The notes: generated by a model from the letters alone, not told the origin. A stretch of 64,000 bases of DNA from Deroplatys truncata (GCA_030765065.1 CM060975.1:261587816-261651815), one strand, 5' to 3'; shown: positions 19,945 to 31,859, numbered from the stretch's first letter. Made by a program: numbers and translations.

Positions 19945-20765
19945 TGTATTGTATTCCACTCAAAAATTCGTTACTGAGATTTCACCGGAAATATATGTTT
20001 TGAGGCCCCCTGAATCCACAAAAAAGCATTTTTGGAAACATGTCCATGTGTGTGTCGTGTGTGTATCTGTGTGTCTGTGAACAGCATAATTCAGGAACGA
20101 ACAGTCGGATAAACTCCAAACTTGGTATTTAGACTCAGTATCTTCCAGAGATGCGACACGAAGGTTTTCAAGAAAATCCCCCACACCTGATTACCCTTTA
20201 CATGGAACTTTTTTCGAAAATTTTAATCTTCTCAAAAATAGCTCTAACGATTTTGATTAAAATATCATATGTTTAAGATATTTTTATGACAAATAAAATG
20301 TATATCTTTAATTTTCTGGGAATGTCTCCAAAAACATTCTTCATTGTGAACGACTTTTGCATAACTGGTAAACCATAAGAGATAGACAAACTTTTACTAC
20401 ACAAAAAATGTAGATCGCGTTAAAATACACAATTTATGTCATATACATTTGTTTTGTTGAGTGAACCATTTTCGAGGTATTGGTTGTTATTCCCTTAAAT
20501 TTTCCAATACTTTTTCTCAAATGGGAATTCGATATTCATTTTTTTATGTCTTGGACATGCAAAGAGGATGAATGCGTCACATAGCAACCAGCTCTTAAAA
20601 GATTTGACTATCGCTTAAATACTACCATATTCCCCTTGCATCTACAAAAAAATTAGCAATAAGATTAACATCTCGATTAACATGAAGCATATGGAGAATA
20701 AGCGTTTGTAAAAATAGTTTGTACAAGATTAGAGAAAGTCATGTGAGTGTAACATCAGTTTTTTA
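19945..20765 (-). repeat. HINE-like repeat lacking the hairpin end
   Basis: Colinear with the full copies from GTATTCCACTCAAAAATTCG to GTGAGTGTAACATCAG. Lacks about 35 bases at the 3' hairpin end. The 5' inner motif reads ATTAGAGAAAGTC, one change from GTAGAGAAAGT. Contains the TG-rich run (20046-20080). Confidence 0.85.
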
Positions 20766-20769
20766 TAAA

Positions 20770-21464
20770 AGGGCCCGTATGCGTCTTGCGTATATGAACA
20801 GTTGCTCAGCAACGAAAATTTGGTCAAATACTAAACTTTCAGCAACTTTCAAGATTTACTTCGAATATTTGAAAGAAAATTCCTCCAAACGAAACTAAAC
20901 TTTACATGAAACGTTTCTCGTTACATTTGTTTTTGGAAGAAATATGACTGACTATTTTGATTAAAATACCATACGTCTAAGATATATTTGGGTGACAAAT
21001 AAAATGTATATCTTGAATTTCTGCAAATAGCCTGTGAAGTTCTCTTCATTCAGACCGACAACCGTATGAGATAGACAAAATTTTACTACACAAAGATATG
21101 TAAATACGTTTAAAAAACAATTTATACAAAATTAAGTGTTTTGGGGCTTAAAAATTTGTGTGATATTCTCTGTTATTGCTTTGAATTTTCAAAAATAAAC
21201 TTTTATTTAATGGTTAAATCCGTATTCTTTTTTTTCTCTAGGCCATGCAAAGAGCGCGTAATTTCAAAGCCAACACATAGTAATCCGCTTTATAAAATGT
21301 GACTGTCGCTTTAGCCTCTTGTAATCGCCTTATGCCTACAACGAAACGTGTAAATAAATATTGGAAGTTTATCACATTAATTAGAAGTATATAGAAGAAT
21401 ATGTAAGGTTATTTTTGTAGAAGAGAGCAAAGAAGGTCATGGGAGCGCAGGACATAAGATTTTT
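20770..21464 (-). repeat. Diverged HINE-like repeat in tandem with the previous copy
   Basis: Begins at the CCGTATGCGTC-rich middle and runs to AAGAAGGTCATGGGAGCGC...CATAAGATTTTT. It follows the previous copy head-to-tail with only a few bases between. Confidence 0.6.
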
Positions 21465-21469
21465 ATACT

Positions 21470-22795
21470 TGTTAGATTTGTTAAACACACACACGTTTCT
21501 CACAAATATTTTTAATAATCATTCACAGTTGCAGCTAACGTAATCCATTTACTGATACAACCTAATATTCATGATCATATGTTAGTACATTACACGAAAT
21601 TAACACGTCACCATCTCTGTTTGGGCAATTGGGACCAGAAGAGGAGGGTACACTATAATTAGACTTTTAGGATGTATCTTAACATATGTGTATTTGTAAC
21701 GATTTTTTCCCCTCTTATCGATTGATCGATGGAGTGTTTCGAAGTGTACACTTCTATTTTGTTTGCCGCCGGTTCTAAAACTGCTAGGGCTCCAGGTTGT
21801 CAAAATGGTTTTTTGTTAACGTACTACTCCATTTCTGTCTCTAAATAAATGATGGAGTGTAATACATGCTTTCGCGCTGCTAAATTAACCTCAGCATAGA
21901 TTGAGAGCTCTGTCAGAGCATGGAAGGAATATAAATCGATACTGTCACATTGTATGAAAACCTGCCGCTATTGTTTTCCTTTTGTTTTTGTGTATGGCTT
22001 TAATAACCACGACTGAGAGAACAAGTCTCAAGTTCAGAGAATATTACACTGATATTTATTTAATTATTGAGAAAATGACAACTTCCGGTATATATGGGCT
22101 GTTATCAAGAACAGAGTAAAATAGATTATAAACGAATTCCATACAACGAAATCATTAAAATTGAGATATTACTATAAAGAATAACAATGTAGTATCAGTT
22201 CAGTTTTTATTTAATACAATATGTAAAATATATTATAGTATTAAAATAACTAAAATAATAATAATAACTATTAAACGTGATAGTAGTAAATAATGCATAG
22301 TAAATGGTTTATATCAATGGAATATATATTGTAAGAATGCTAAGAATTATTATTATTAGTACACAAATGATTTCGGAGAAGGGCAGTTGACCTCTTTTTG
22401 CAGATATAACTGTTTGGTTTGCGTTGTCCTTCAATCCAAGCTTTTTCTAGGTATTAAAAAAATGCAGAGGTCTGCTGTTTTAGGCTCAACCATCAGGCCG
22501 ATTATTTCGATGTCACTGAAACCATAATTTGCCAGGAAGTATGACTGTGGGTGTGTTTCCACTTTTTTGACTGCTTCTGGTTATTCTTTAAGCTTTTAAT
22601 TAGGTTGATTTTGCTATAATTTATTATTGTTATTATTATTGATATTAGTACGTTTCTTGGACATAGTAGTGACTTGATAGCTACTTAATTAGAGCTGGTT
22701 TTGAGAAATTATTAGTTTGCGATGAAAATGTATGAGTGAATGTCGAAATACGCATCCAAAAAAATAAGTTTCCCCGTTTGGTTTCCTTTAAAGTA
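21470..22795. other. Unassigned DNA
   Basis: No supported gene; AT-rich with short ATA/ATT runs (22240-22350). Confidence 0.4.
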
Positions 22796-22949
22796 AACGT
22801 AAAGCCGGGAAAACTGCGCATGCGTAACAGATCAATGACGCACCAATCATATGCCGGCTGCAGAAGTCTCGCCTGGTGCCAGTAGCGCAGCAGCAGTGGC
22901 CCGAAATAGTGGCTCTTATTCGTTTTCCCGCCGCCTGCGAGGTTCGGTC

Positions 22950-23880
22950 AGGGAAAAATCCCTTAATGCACAAAACATAGCACCGATCGTAATTCATCGT
23001 CAGCTCTGTCAGGTCTACGGACCGAACATCATGAGCAAACAGTTGGTGCATCGCTGATGTAGGCAGTTTTCCGAAGGTCGTCAAGTGCCCATGATGAAGA
23101 GCACAGTGGCGACCGTCCCTCATCAATGATGACCTTGTTGAGTTGGTGCGGCAGCGCATCGTGAAGAGCAGTAGTTTCTCGATTACGGAGCTCAGCAGCC
23201 GTTTTCCTAGATTTCGCAACCATTGTTGATTGAAATTGTTTCTAAGCAGCTGCTGTTCAAGAAATTGTGTGGCAGGTGGCTGGCGAAAAAGCTCACACCC
23301 AAGCACAAAACGAAACGCTTAGGAGCAGCACTGACATTTCTACAGCGGTATCATGACGCAGGCGACGAGTTCCTCGACAGAATCGCTACGGGCGATGAAA
23401 CGAGGATTTCGCACTTAACTTCGGAGACCAAGCAGCAGTCAATGCATTGGGTCACAGTGGATCTCCGGTCAAGACGAAATTCAAACTGTGTCGGAGCAGG
23501 AAGTGATGTGCACGGTATTCTGGGACAGGAAGGGACTTCCTGTCAAGAGGTGAAAAGTGTACGCTAACCATTACTGTGAAACACTGCAGAAATTACGACG
23601 TGCCATTCAAAACAAGAGGCGCGGAATGCTTACTGCACGTGTTGTGCTGCTCCATGACAATGCTCGTTCACATACGGCTCGGCGCACAGCAACTGTTCCT
23701 GTCCTCCGGTCAGCGTTGACAACGACGAAGAGCTGAAGACGACTGTCACACGCTGGTTCCATTCCCAGGCGGCAGACTTCTACGACACAGGAATACTAAA
23801 GTTGATTCCACGATATGACAAGCGCCTCAATTATTATGGTGACTATGACGAAAAATATCTCAAACATTGCTCTACTGTTG
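22950..23880 (+). pseudogene. Broken mariner-like transposase
   Basis: Translated pieces in shifting frames match mariner transposases in order: an N-terminal helix-turn-helix region (HRQLCQVYGPNIMSKQLVHR, about 22998-23057), then KLCGRWLAKKLTP, LTFLQRYHDAGDEFLDRI and TGDET (first catalytic Asp near 23394), ETKQQSMHW, FWDRKGLP, RRAIQNKRRGML, LLHDNARSHTARR (second Asp near 23656), and finally FHSQAADFYDTGI...PRYDKRLNYYGDYDEK. At least three frameshifts and several stops break it. The segment that should hold the third catalytic Asp (between about 23700 and 23725) is deleted, so it cannot be active. Terminal inverted repeats were not found. Confidence 0.88.
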
Positions 23881-24425
23881 CCAATGTAAGGGGGGAGATT
23901 CCGACCCCTTCAACTGCCGTGGTGCGGGCGCTGCGTACCTGAGCACTCGTGGTATTTCTGACGTTAGCAGAAATATGCTGGGCCGAACATTCGGGCCCCT
24001 CCCAGACGGGAGTTGTTCAGATTGGGTTGGACTCGGCGGGCAGTGGTTCCCGAGACCCGTGGGAGATTGGGTAGTTCAGTATGGATGTCCATGCAAGCGG
24101 GGTTGTGAGATGCCTCAATGTCCGCCGTTATCGCCCTGGAAAGCCGGTATACAGCATGCTAGATAGCTGTCGGCCCTACCAAGGTTTGCGGTAGACGCCC
24201 GTCTTGGGATGACGCGTAAGTGGTGTATCCACTTCCATCCTCGCGCAAGCGAGGGGGCCTTTTAAAGCAATCAGGTATTGGTCTCATGGGAAAACCCTAC
24301 GATTTGGAGAGCTACTCGGATGGCGCCGACCCTGGGCCTTCGGAGGGTAATGTGCTACGGTGCATGCCAAATAGACCTTGCATATTCTTCTTGTTGCCAA
24401 TAAAGTTTTGAATGCAACAATGTTG
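23881..24425 (+). repeat. GC-rich structured repeat, copy 1
   Basis: Markedly GC-richer than the surroundings. It is related in inverted orientation to 24780-25235; shared stretches include CTGTCGGCCCYACCAAGGTT and GCGTAAGTGGYGTATCCACT. Two neighbouring hairpins stand out: AAGTGG-TGTAT-CCACTT (24218-24234) and CCTCGC-GCAA-GCGAGG (24239-24254, a GNRA tetraloop). It ends near AATAAAGTTTTG. This looks like the structured 3' UTR of a LINE or a related non-coding RNA-derived repeat, but no coding part is attached. It starts right at the mariner remnant. Confidence 0.6.
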
Positions 24426-24429
24426 TCTT

Positions 24430-24775
24430 TGTTTTAACAAAATAGGAAAACTTGCTTTCTGGATGTGCCGCGTTTATTAGCGTTAATAAAAGGAGCGTTA
24501 GGAGTTTGAATTACACAGATTATATTGGTAACTTTGTTGTTGATTACCAATACTTCACAATCCTTTGATCATTTTGAGATGTAATTATTATTGGATTTGT
24601 TGAAGGAGACGATTAGAGTTGGAAAAGCAATTATCTTAGTAACAGATGTCACCGTTCCAGTTCCAAAGTTATAAATAATATTTCCTATTTCCACGACTAT
24701 TTACTATTTACATATGACTGACATAGCCGTTTCTTCCTGATATGGATTCTTTCACATCGAGTCGTGATTATTCGT
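24430..24775. other. Spacer between the inverted GC-rich repeats
   Basis: AT-rich, with no recognised feature. Confidence 0.4.
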
Positions 24776-24779
24776 TTCG

Positions 24780-25235
24780 AAAGACTTTGCCCCCCTCTCT
24801 TCTGCTCTTTAGTCCATCCGAAACCCAATGGTGCTACAGTTCATGCAGGACCTTAGCCTACCAATCCGACTATAAATACGGGACCGGGTCCGCCTGCGCA
24901 GAAAACACACCTCGCATAAATCAGGATTGCTCGTGGGCCCTTTCCATTAGGGACGATGCCTATTATATATACCGCCCTCCCCTATCTGGTCGAGTTTAGG
25001 CTAGGACTCATCCTGCACACCCTTCCAAACAGGGACGGAAGTGGATACGCCACTTACGCGCGTCGGACCAGCAGGGCAAACCGTACTGGGGGAGACTACC
25101 GAACAACCTTGGTGGGGCCGACAGTTTCTAGCAACCGTCTACCAGCTATCCCTCATGGCTGGTGCCGGAGAATCTCGAGGCGTCTCATAACCCCACCTGG
25201 GCGGATGTTCATACATCATAACCTAGGCGTATAAT
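24780..25235 (-). repeat. GC-rich structured repeat, copy 2 (inverted)
   Basis: The reverse complement aligns with 24085-24425 (shared AGACGCCTC-like, CTGTCGGCCCCACCAAGGTT and GCGTAAGTGGCGTATCCACT). The AAGTGG...CCACTT hairpin is kept (25039-25055), while the loop changes from TGTAT to CGTAT. The GNRA hairpin of copy 1 is not kept in the same form. Confidence 0.6.
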
Positions 25236-25268
25236 AATGCTCTTAGCGAAATGCTTGTGGTAATTTTT

Positions 25269-26099
25269 ACTTTCTCTACTACGTATAGTAAGTAGGGGAA
25301 GCACTGTAATCCACCCAAAAATTCAATACCGAGATTTCGCCGGAAATATATGTTTTGAGACCCCTGAATCCAAAAAAAAAAAGCATTTTTATCAACATGT
25401 GTGAGTGGCTGTGAACAGCATAACTCAGAGACGAACAATCGGATAAACACCAAACTTGGTATTTAGGTTCAGTATCTTCCAGAGATGTGACATGAAGGTA
25501 TTCAAGAAAATCCCCCACCCCAGATTACCCTTTACATGGAACACTTTGCGAAAATTTTAATTTTCTCAAAAATGTTTCTAACGATTTTGATTAAAATATC
25601 ATATATTTAAGATATTTTCAGGACGAATGAAATGTATATCTCGAATTTTTTGGGAATGTCTCCAAAACTATTCTTCATTGTGAACGACTTTTGCATAACT
25701 GGTAAACCATAAGAGATAGACAAAATTTTACTACACACAAAATGTAGATCGCATTAAAATACACAATTTATGTTATATACATTTTCTTTGTTGAGTGAAC
25801 CATTTTCGAGATATTGCTAGTTATTCCCTTAAATTTTCCAATAGTTATAGTTTTTATCAAATACGTTATTGATTTTTTTATGTCCTGGACATAGAATGCG
25901 CCACAGAGCAACCAGCTCTTAAAATATTTGACTATCGCTTAAAACCTACCATATTCCCCTTGCATCTACAAGAAAATTAGCAATAAGATTGACATCTCGA
26001 CATCTCTATTAACATGAAGCATATGGAGAATAAGCGATTGTAAAAATAGTTTGTACCAGAGTAGAGAAAGTCATGTGCGTGTAACACATCAGATTTTTT
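25269..26099 (-). repeat. HINE-like repeat, full length
   Basis: Runs from ACTTTCTCTACTACGTATAG to GTGTAACACATCAGATTTTT. Both 11-base inverted motifs are present (the inner one at 26060-26070). The TG run in the middle is short (GTGTGAGTGGCTGTG), and a 12-A run precedes it. Confidence 0.85.
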
Positions 26100-26229
26100 A
26101 TTTTAGATATCTGATATTAGTGTTATTTAATTATTAGGGAGTCTTTGTATTCACTACTTTTCCGTTTTCGTTTTTAATGGTGTTTAACCCCCACTCGTAT
26201 TACATACGGCATCACAGGTATGCACTACT

Positions 26230-26765
26230 GATGATAGCGTAGGATAAGACTAGAATGAAGGGGACTTAGCACCTCAACCTACACCGATTTTTTGCACCTA
26301 GGCTTCTGACGGGGCGCCCCCGGGAGGGGGGATGAGGTGAGAGGAGACAGAGGGCGGCCCGTCTAGGACGTACGACAGGCAGAGGGCAGGGTCCTTACCA
26401 TTTACAGATCTGAACTCCCTGGGTGCTGGTTGGTGCAGCCGGCCCGCTTCCCGACTTTGGCTTGCACATCCCTTGAGGGATCTGGGCCCCGGAGTCCGCT
26501 CGCAGTCCGGAGGACGAAGAGTTCTATAGAGTATCCCTTTCCCCTGCCAAGCACATGCCGAGACATGCAATCCGGAAAGAGACCAAGCCGATGAAGGATG
26601 GAGTGAAGTGAGAATGGAGATGAAATGGAGGGACAGGAAATTCTCGAGATGTAATGATCCTCCCCAGCATTCACCTGGCGACCCGGGGAAACCGCCGAGA
26701 AAGTCCATGGGTAAGGAAGGTCGGTCACGTGAATTGAACCCACGACTTCCGGAATGCTGGACACT
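26230..26765 (-). repeat. GC-rich tRNA-related composite repeat, copy 1
   Basis: The minus strand begins with a box B-like GTGGGTTCAATTCACG (about 26730-26750), then CTTTCTCGGCGGTTTCCCC, then a GC-rich body. The far end (CCTAGGCTTCTGACG, GGGATGAGGTGA, GGGTCCTTACCATTT) and a purine-rich stretch (GAAGGATGGAGTGAAGTGAG) are matched at 55770-56110. Frames of up to 167 codons here are chance frames in GC-rich DNA, with no protein similarity seen. Confidence 0.5.
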
Positions 26766-26779
26766 GATGATACATGAAA

Positions 26780-26935
26780 TGATAATTGAGAAAAAACCGA
26801 TATTTGCCAGTTATGAGGCCTGAGGAAAACCTGCAAAATACTCAGCCAGGGTAGATGTCCTGGTGGGATTTGAACCGCGGACCTTCGCTTCACGAGTCTG
26901 TGCATTAATGACCTCGGCTATGCGTGACGGTTTTC
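26780..26935 (-). repeat. tRNA-derived SINE
   Basis: Minus strand: TAGCCGAGGTCATTAATGC (box A) and GCGGTTCAAATCCCACC (box B), correctly ordered and spaced. They are followed by CAGGTTTTCCTCAGGCC, a body motif common in insect tRNA SINEs. The anticodon region does not fold as a real tRNA. Confidence 0.7.
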
Positions 26936-26939
26936 CAGC

Positions 26940-28115
26940 ATCGAAAACAGCAATAACGTAACAGGATATTTGAGTTTTGCAGCTGTGTGTTTTGTAATAT
27001 AGTATAGATTTTTTTGTCGCGTTCAAATACGCCTTTTACCTGCATAGAGCTTTTTCCTCCATCACTGAATACCGTAACGATAACGATAATAGACAACGTG
27101 GAAGACTTCAGATCGCCGCATTTGAAGACACTGAAGGCGATTTTTTAAAGGGTATGAGAATATGAATAACCCAGATATAGTCTTAGAGAATTCTAGATAC
27201 GATTCCAATAATTTAGACCACTTCCGTTTCGAAAAGGTTTAGTTGAGGTTATGTTCGCAATACCTCTGTCAGTTTTTCCTACATGGCACAGCTATTGCAG
27301 TAAATAAGTGAACGTTCACGCTTTAATCTGTCGTATTCATTGTTTAAAATGAACTAATAGAGCGCGCATTTGTTTTTCATAGGTAAAGTCAAAGATTTGT
27401 AGCAACTAAATACAAAATGTTCTGCTAGCAAGTCTGCAAATGGAAACGATTAAAGCCAACGTTAACTACGACGCCAAATTTAACAAATACAAAATATTAC
27501 AATTTACAGCTAATTATGAAGTCCTTGACTCGTAAAATATAAATGTTCACAGATTATCCTAAAATTACTCAATAATTAATGAGTCCTCCTTGAAGTTCCT
27601 TGCATTGTATAATATGCAAGATTAAACAGTTTAATAGCACAAGTAAAACAATACTCTAAGATTATGTTATGGTTGAACAAAACTTATTAAATGTGTATAA
27701 GCACTTTTGTGAAGCAGTGCATATTAATAAAAACATATACAATTTCTTTTGTACAACACGAGTATTGCTACGGTCTCCTTTTACCATTTATCTGTCGTGT
27801 TTGACTCTAAGGCCCTATCGCCAGCTTTGGCTTTGCTGATGGATAATTTCTCCAGTTATAATATTTATACTGCGAGAAAACCAATCCTTATCTATAATAA
27901 TGAGAAGGAAAAAAACATCACACGCACTAGAGTTTCCTTACAGACTACAACTTCACATAATCCCTTAGTTATTCCAGATAGAAAAGTGATTCTCTATTCA
28001 CGTTACATTACTCTCTATACCCGTTTGACTAGAAAGATCTGAAACTTACCAATATAGATTAAGTGACTGCACAATAGGGTAAACAAGACACAACTGTTCC
28101 CATATCTTAAGTCAG
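26940..28115. other. Unassigned DNA
   Basis: AT-rich; no frame with recognisable protein content. A 97-codon frame (27749-28042) has no known features. Confidence 0.4.
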
Positions 28116-28121
28116 ATCTTT

Positions 28122-28875
28122 ACTTTCTCTACTATGTATAGTAAGGAGGGGAAGTATTTACTTCACCCAAAAATTCGATACCGAGATTTCACCGGAATTA
28201 CATGTTTGGAGGTCCGTATGCGTGTCTTCTGTGTGTCTGTCTGTGAACAGCATAACTCAGAATCAAAAATCCGGATAAATACCAAACCTCGTATCTAGGT
28301 TCAGTATCTTTCAAAGATGGGACACAATGATTTTCAATAAAATCCCGCACAGACTGCTCTTTACATGGAACATTCTTCGAAAATTTTGATTTTCTCAAAA
28401 ATGGCTCTAGAGATTTTGATTAAAAATCATATATTTTAAATATTTTCATGACAAATGATATGTATATCTTGAATATTTACTACACAAAAAATGTAGATCT
28501 TGTTAAAACAAAAATTTATGTCATATATTTTTTGTAGAGTGAACCATTTTCGAGATATTCCTTGTTATTTGTTTGAATTTTCCAGTACTCATACCTTTTC
28601 TCAAATGAGAATTCGTTATTGGTTTTTTTCTTTTTGTCCTGAACATGCAAAGAGAATGGAATGCCCCACATAGCAACCAGCTTTTAAAACATTTGACTAT
28701 CCCTTAAAGCCTACCATATTCCCCTTGTGCCTACAAGAAAATAAGCAATAAGATAAATAGTTTCCGCAAATGTTAATATACATTAATATGAAGTAGCCGG
28801 AGAATAAGCGTTTGTAAAAATAGTTTGTACAAGAGCAGAAAAAGTCATGTGAGTGCAACACATCAGATTTTTTTT
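28122..28875 (-). repeat. HINE-like repeat with an internal deletion
   Basis: Starts ACTTTCTCTACTATGTATAG and ends GCAACACATCAGATTTTT. It lacks the stretch around the GAATGTCTCCAAAAGTATTC block and most of the poly-A/GGAAACATG block, so it is about 100 bases shorter than full copies. The inner motif is altered (GCAGAAAAAGTC). Confidence 0.8.
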
Positions 28876-28927
28876 AATTGTTCAATTTATATCCCGCCTT
28901 TCACTACAATGGTCACATCGCTTTGAT

Positions 28928-29920
28928 GCAGTATTTTTAACACTTAAATGATTTCAGTCTAATTATATAATATATAAATTCAATAACACCCCGCCTTAAA
29001 GCAATATGTGTATGTAACAATATATAAAAATGTATATTACAGTCATTGTATATGCTTATATTCTTGTATACATGTTCAATAATGTATGTGAATGTATAAT
29101 GCAATTTAATAATGTAGGTGCTGTGAGAATAATAGGTTAAAAGTTGCTTACAATGAGATAACAATGAGGTAGGCTTGAGGCAATAATAAATTAGAAGGTT
29201 TAATAATACTACTAGTCATTCTTGGAAACAATAATGTAATTTTTTGTGACAGTTTATAAAATAGCCAATCAACAACCACAAAAAGCTTTAGTTAAATGAA
29301 GGTATTCTATTGGATTAGGAATAGCCAATCAGAGATATGAAATACAGAAGTTTGCAAATCTAGAAGTCAGTTGTTTGTAGACAGTTCTCATAACCGGACG
29401 CGTTGGTAGCAGACAGTGTTTCTAACCGGATGCGAGATGTGTCCTCGAGAAATTTAATACGTATTCGTGTGAGACGAAAATAGTTTACGTGTTAAAAAGT
29501 GCAAGTAATTAATAAAAAAAAGTTTAACAGTTTTCTCTATATATATATCAGTGAAGTGTTATTTAAATCGTGTCAAGCATTAATAAAAGGAGTGAATCAA
29601 AAATTATAATCTGTGTAAGCCTACATTCTTTAGCCGCATCACGCCCTGTTAAGAGAAACATGTCTCTAATAGTAATACTGACGCAGCCGAGGCAAGCATA
29701 AATATATAATATTTAAAAGAAACAGTCAAATTACAAAGTTAATATTTTTGAATTTTTGGACGAAGGCTACCGGAAACTTTTTACCATACGTGTGGTTGCA
29801 ACTACTTCAAGTTCGGCTTCCCAACATTTGAAATAACAATATAACAACGTAAAGACAATAAACCTTCTTTAAAATCGGCTCCCAAAACGTGGGGCAAATA
29901 AAAATACAGCCAAACACCTT
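28928..29920 (+). repeat. LTR-like ~1-kb interspersed repeat, copy 2
   Basis: Same order of landmarks as 13682-14670: two AGCCAATCA boxes (29262 and 29322), the CTCATAACCGGACGCG motif pair, AATAAA near 29582, ACTGACGCAGCCGAGGCAA, then GGCTACCGGAAACTTTTTAC. Small indels and scattered substitutions separate the copies. The start is shared at GTATTTTTAACACTTAAATG. Same strand as copy 1, 15.2 kb apart. Confidence 0.65.
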
Positions 29921-29984
29921 CTTCACCTTTTAACTTTGGAACATATTGCCTATCGGTAATGGTGTTAACCCGTACATCTTGTCA

Positions 29985-30165
29985 CAGATTTCTGATTTTC
30001 TGTTTGGGTTTTATACATTATACACACACTCTCATTTATATTTCCAGACTCTGGGGATGACAGAGCATAACCTTGAAAAAATTCCCACTTAGCAGGGAAT
30101 CGAACCTGGGGCTCCTCGCACAGCAGGCAGGTGCTTTACCGCTTGATTTATGGAGTCAACCACTG
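29985..30165 (-). repeat. tRNA-derived SINE
   Basis: Minus strand: CAAGCGGTAAAGCACC (box A-like), GCCTGCTGTGCGAGGAGC, then CCAGGTTCGATTCCCTGC with a perfect box B, followed by AAGTGGGAATTTTTTC and a ~100-base body. The head is close to a tRNA, but its acceptor ends do not pair. Confidence 0.65.
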
Positions 30166-30169
30166 ACCA

Positions 30170-30615
30170 GTTTTTGTTATTAATGAACCTATGTGGGAAA
30201 TAGGAAGATTCGCGTAAGATGCTTTATAGATGACGCGTGATAGTTCAAACTGGGAAACCTTAAAGATGTAGCAATAAACGTTTCGAAAACGTTGCTCACA
30301 GAGAACGTGAATTGACATAAATTGTAACATTGAATTAGTGCTTTGTGTAGTATATTTATGGTTTATTAGTCACGTAAAATTATATAATACTCATTTTCAG
30401 AGCAAAAAGCAGTTCACAGTCGATTCAGAAGAAAATCCAGATATACGTTTTATTAGGCATGCAAACTTCTTACCATATGGTGTTTAATTTAAAACGATAA
30501 AGTATTTTTTGACAAAGTAAAAAACAATCAAAAGGTAGCTTAAGGTGGGAAAATGTTCGCAATGTGTACTTGAATCATGGATATAGATCGGCTTTTGTTT
30601 TTTGAGTTCCGTTGT
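30170..30615. other. Unassigned AT-rich DNA
   Basis: No supported feature. Confidence 0.4.

Positions 30616-30618
<3 letters not shown>

Positions 30619-30680
<62 letters not shown>
30619..30680. repeat. (CA)n microsatellite
   Basis: About 31 uninterrupted CA units, the longest dinucleotide run in the window; probably polymorphic. Confidence 0.95.
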
Positions 30681-30681
<1 letters not shown>

Positions 30682-30682
<1 letters not shown>

Positions 30683-31125
30683 AGAGCTCGCGTACATTTT
30701 TTTAACCATTTTACAAGTTACGTTCAGATAGCTTTACCACCCGCTATCGTTTATATTTACTACACACTATATACTATTCTTCCTGGCATCGTGAGCCAAC
30801 TTTCCGTCTGGGAGATGCCTAATGCTGACCACATCACCTCCGCGTATCTGTTGGATACATCTGCCGAGCTAACTGGTCGTGAGACCGGCAGTCGGATTGG
30901 CAGCCTTCGTAGGCTGTAGCGCTACAGAACTTACTTATATGCTATTCTTGCAACATATTATGTTACTGCCTACTTCATGAAGTACCTAAATCTTTGTGCA
31001 AATTTACTATTTTACATTACTCATTTCTTTGTAGGGTCAAGATATAAAATGCTGAAGCGATAACCAAGTCTATAAAAAGCGGTTCGTTCTTTATGGAATT
31101 GAAATTCCACTTTATGCATGACAAT
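30682..31125. other. Unassigned DNA with a GC-richer patch
   Basis: 30780-30920 is less AT-rich (for example GTCGTGAGACCGGCAGTCGG), with a short open frame that shows no known protein. Possibly an old repeat. Confidence 0.35.
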
Positions 31126-31127
31126 CT

Positions 31128-31855
31128 GTGCAATCCGTAACAACAATTATCTCGGAAATGGTTAATGACATATAAATGATGCATTTTAATGTTCTGTCGT
31201 GTAGTAAGTTTTTGTGCCTATCTTTCAGTGTTTCCTAATCGAAATATTTTCGGCCAGTTTTGATAAAATAAAAGTAACTATTTTCTATGTAAAGGGCCAT
31301 TTTGAATAGAATTTCTTTTAAAGTGCTCGTGTTTTATTCTTAAACAAAGCTGCACTTAAATACAAAATTTTGTATTTAATCGACGTTTAGTTTTGGAGTT
31401 AAGCTGCTCAAAAATACCTACATATATGAAATTGCGCGCACACATACATGCACACACATGGACCTGTCCCCCATGGTGTAGTGGTTACCATGCTAATCTC
31501 TATTTCCCAAGGTCGCGGGTTCAAACCCAGCGGAGGGTGTGGATTTTTCGGGCGTAAAAATCCTTAGCGTGTCTTTCTTCGGAAAGGAAGTAAAGCCGGA
31601 GGCCACGTGTCGTAGACTTACGGCACGTAAAAGAACCTCAAGCCTGATAAAGTGGCCTCTGAGCAAAATTACCGATCTTTCACGCCCAATATAGAATGAG
31701 ACGCTAAGAACTACAGCGGTTAAAGAGCGTCCATAAATAAAACTCAGTTTACACATGAAGCTTGCTATATAAATTACTTTTTTGGGCTTAAGCGGATCTA
31801 GAACGTATTTCCGGAGAAATGTCGATACTGAATTCTTAGAAAATACAGAGGAAGA
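31128..31855 (+). repeat. Old HINE-like repeat split by a SINE
   Basis: Left part 31128-31460 (ATCTCGGAAATGGTTAATGA, then GTGTAGTAAGTTTTTGTGCC, up to the CACACATACATG-rich middle). Right part about 31758-31855 (TTTTTTGGGCTTAAGCGGAT, then GTATTTCCGGAGAAATGTCG). The SINE sits exactly between them. Confidence 0.65.
31461..31750 (+). repeat. tRNA-derived SINE with 7-bp target duplication
   Basis: CATGGTGTAGTGGTTACCAT (box A) and GCGGGTTCAAACCCAGC (box B) form the head. The body contains GGCACGTAAAAGAACCTCAA and GGCCTCTGAGC. The repeated 7-mer ACACATG (31454-31460, 31751-31757) flanks it as a target duplication. A second copy is at 50850-51142. Confidence 0.85.
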
Positions 31856-31859
31856 CCTA

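Noticed and set aside
26298-26905. Frames of 136 and 167 codons
   Set aside because: They lie in a GC-rich tRNA-related repeat and show no protein features.
30484-30919. Frames with Cys-Val or His-Thr runs
   Set aside because: Produced by the CA microsatellite.
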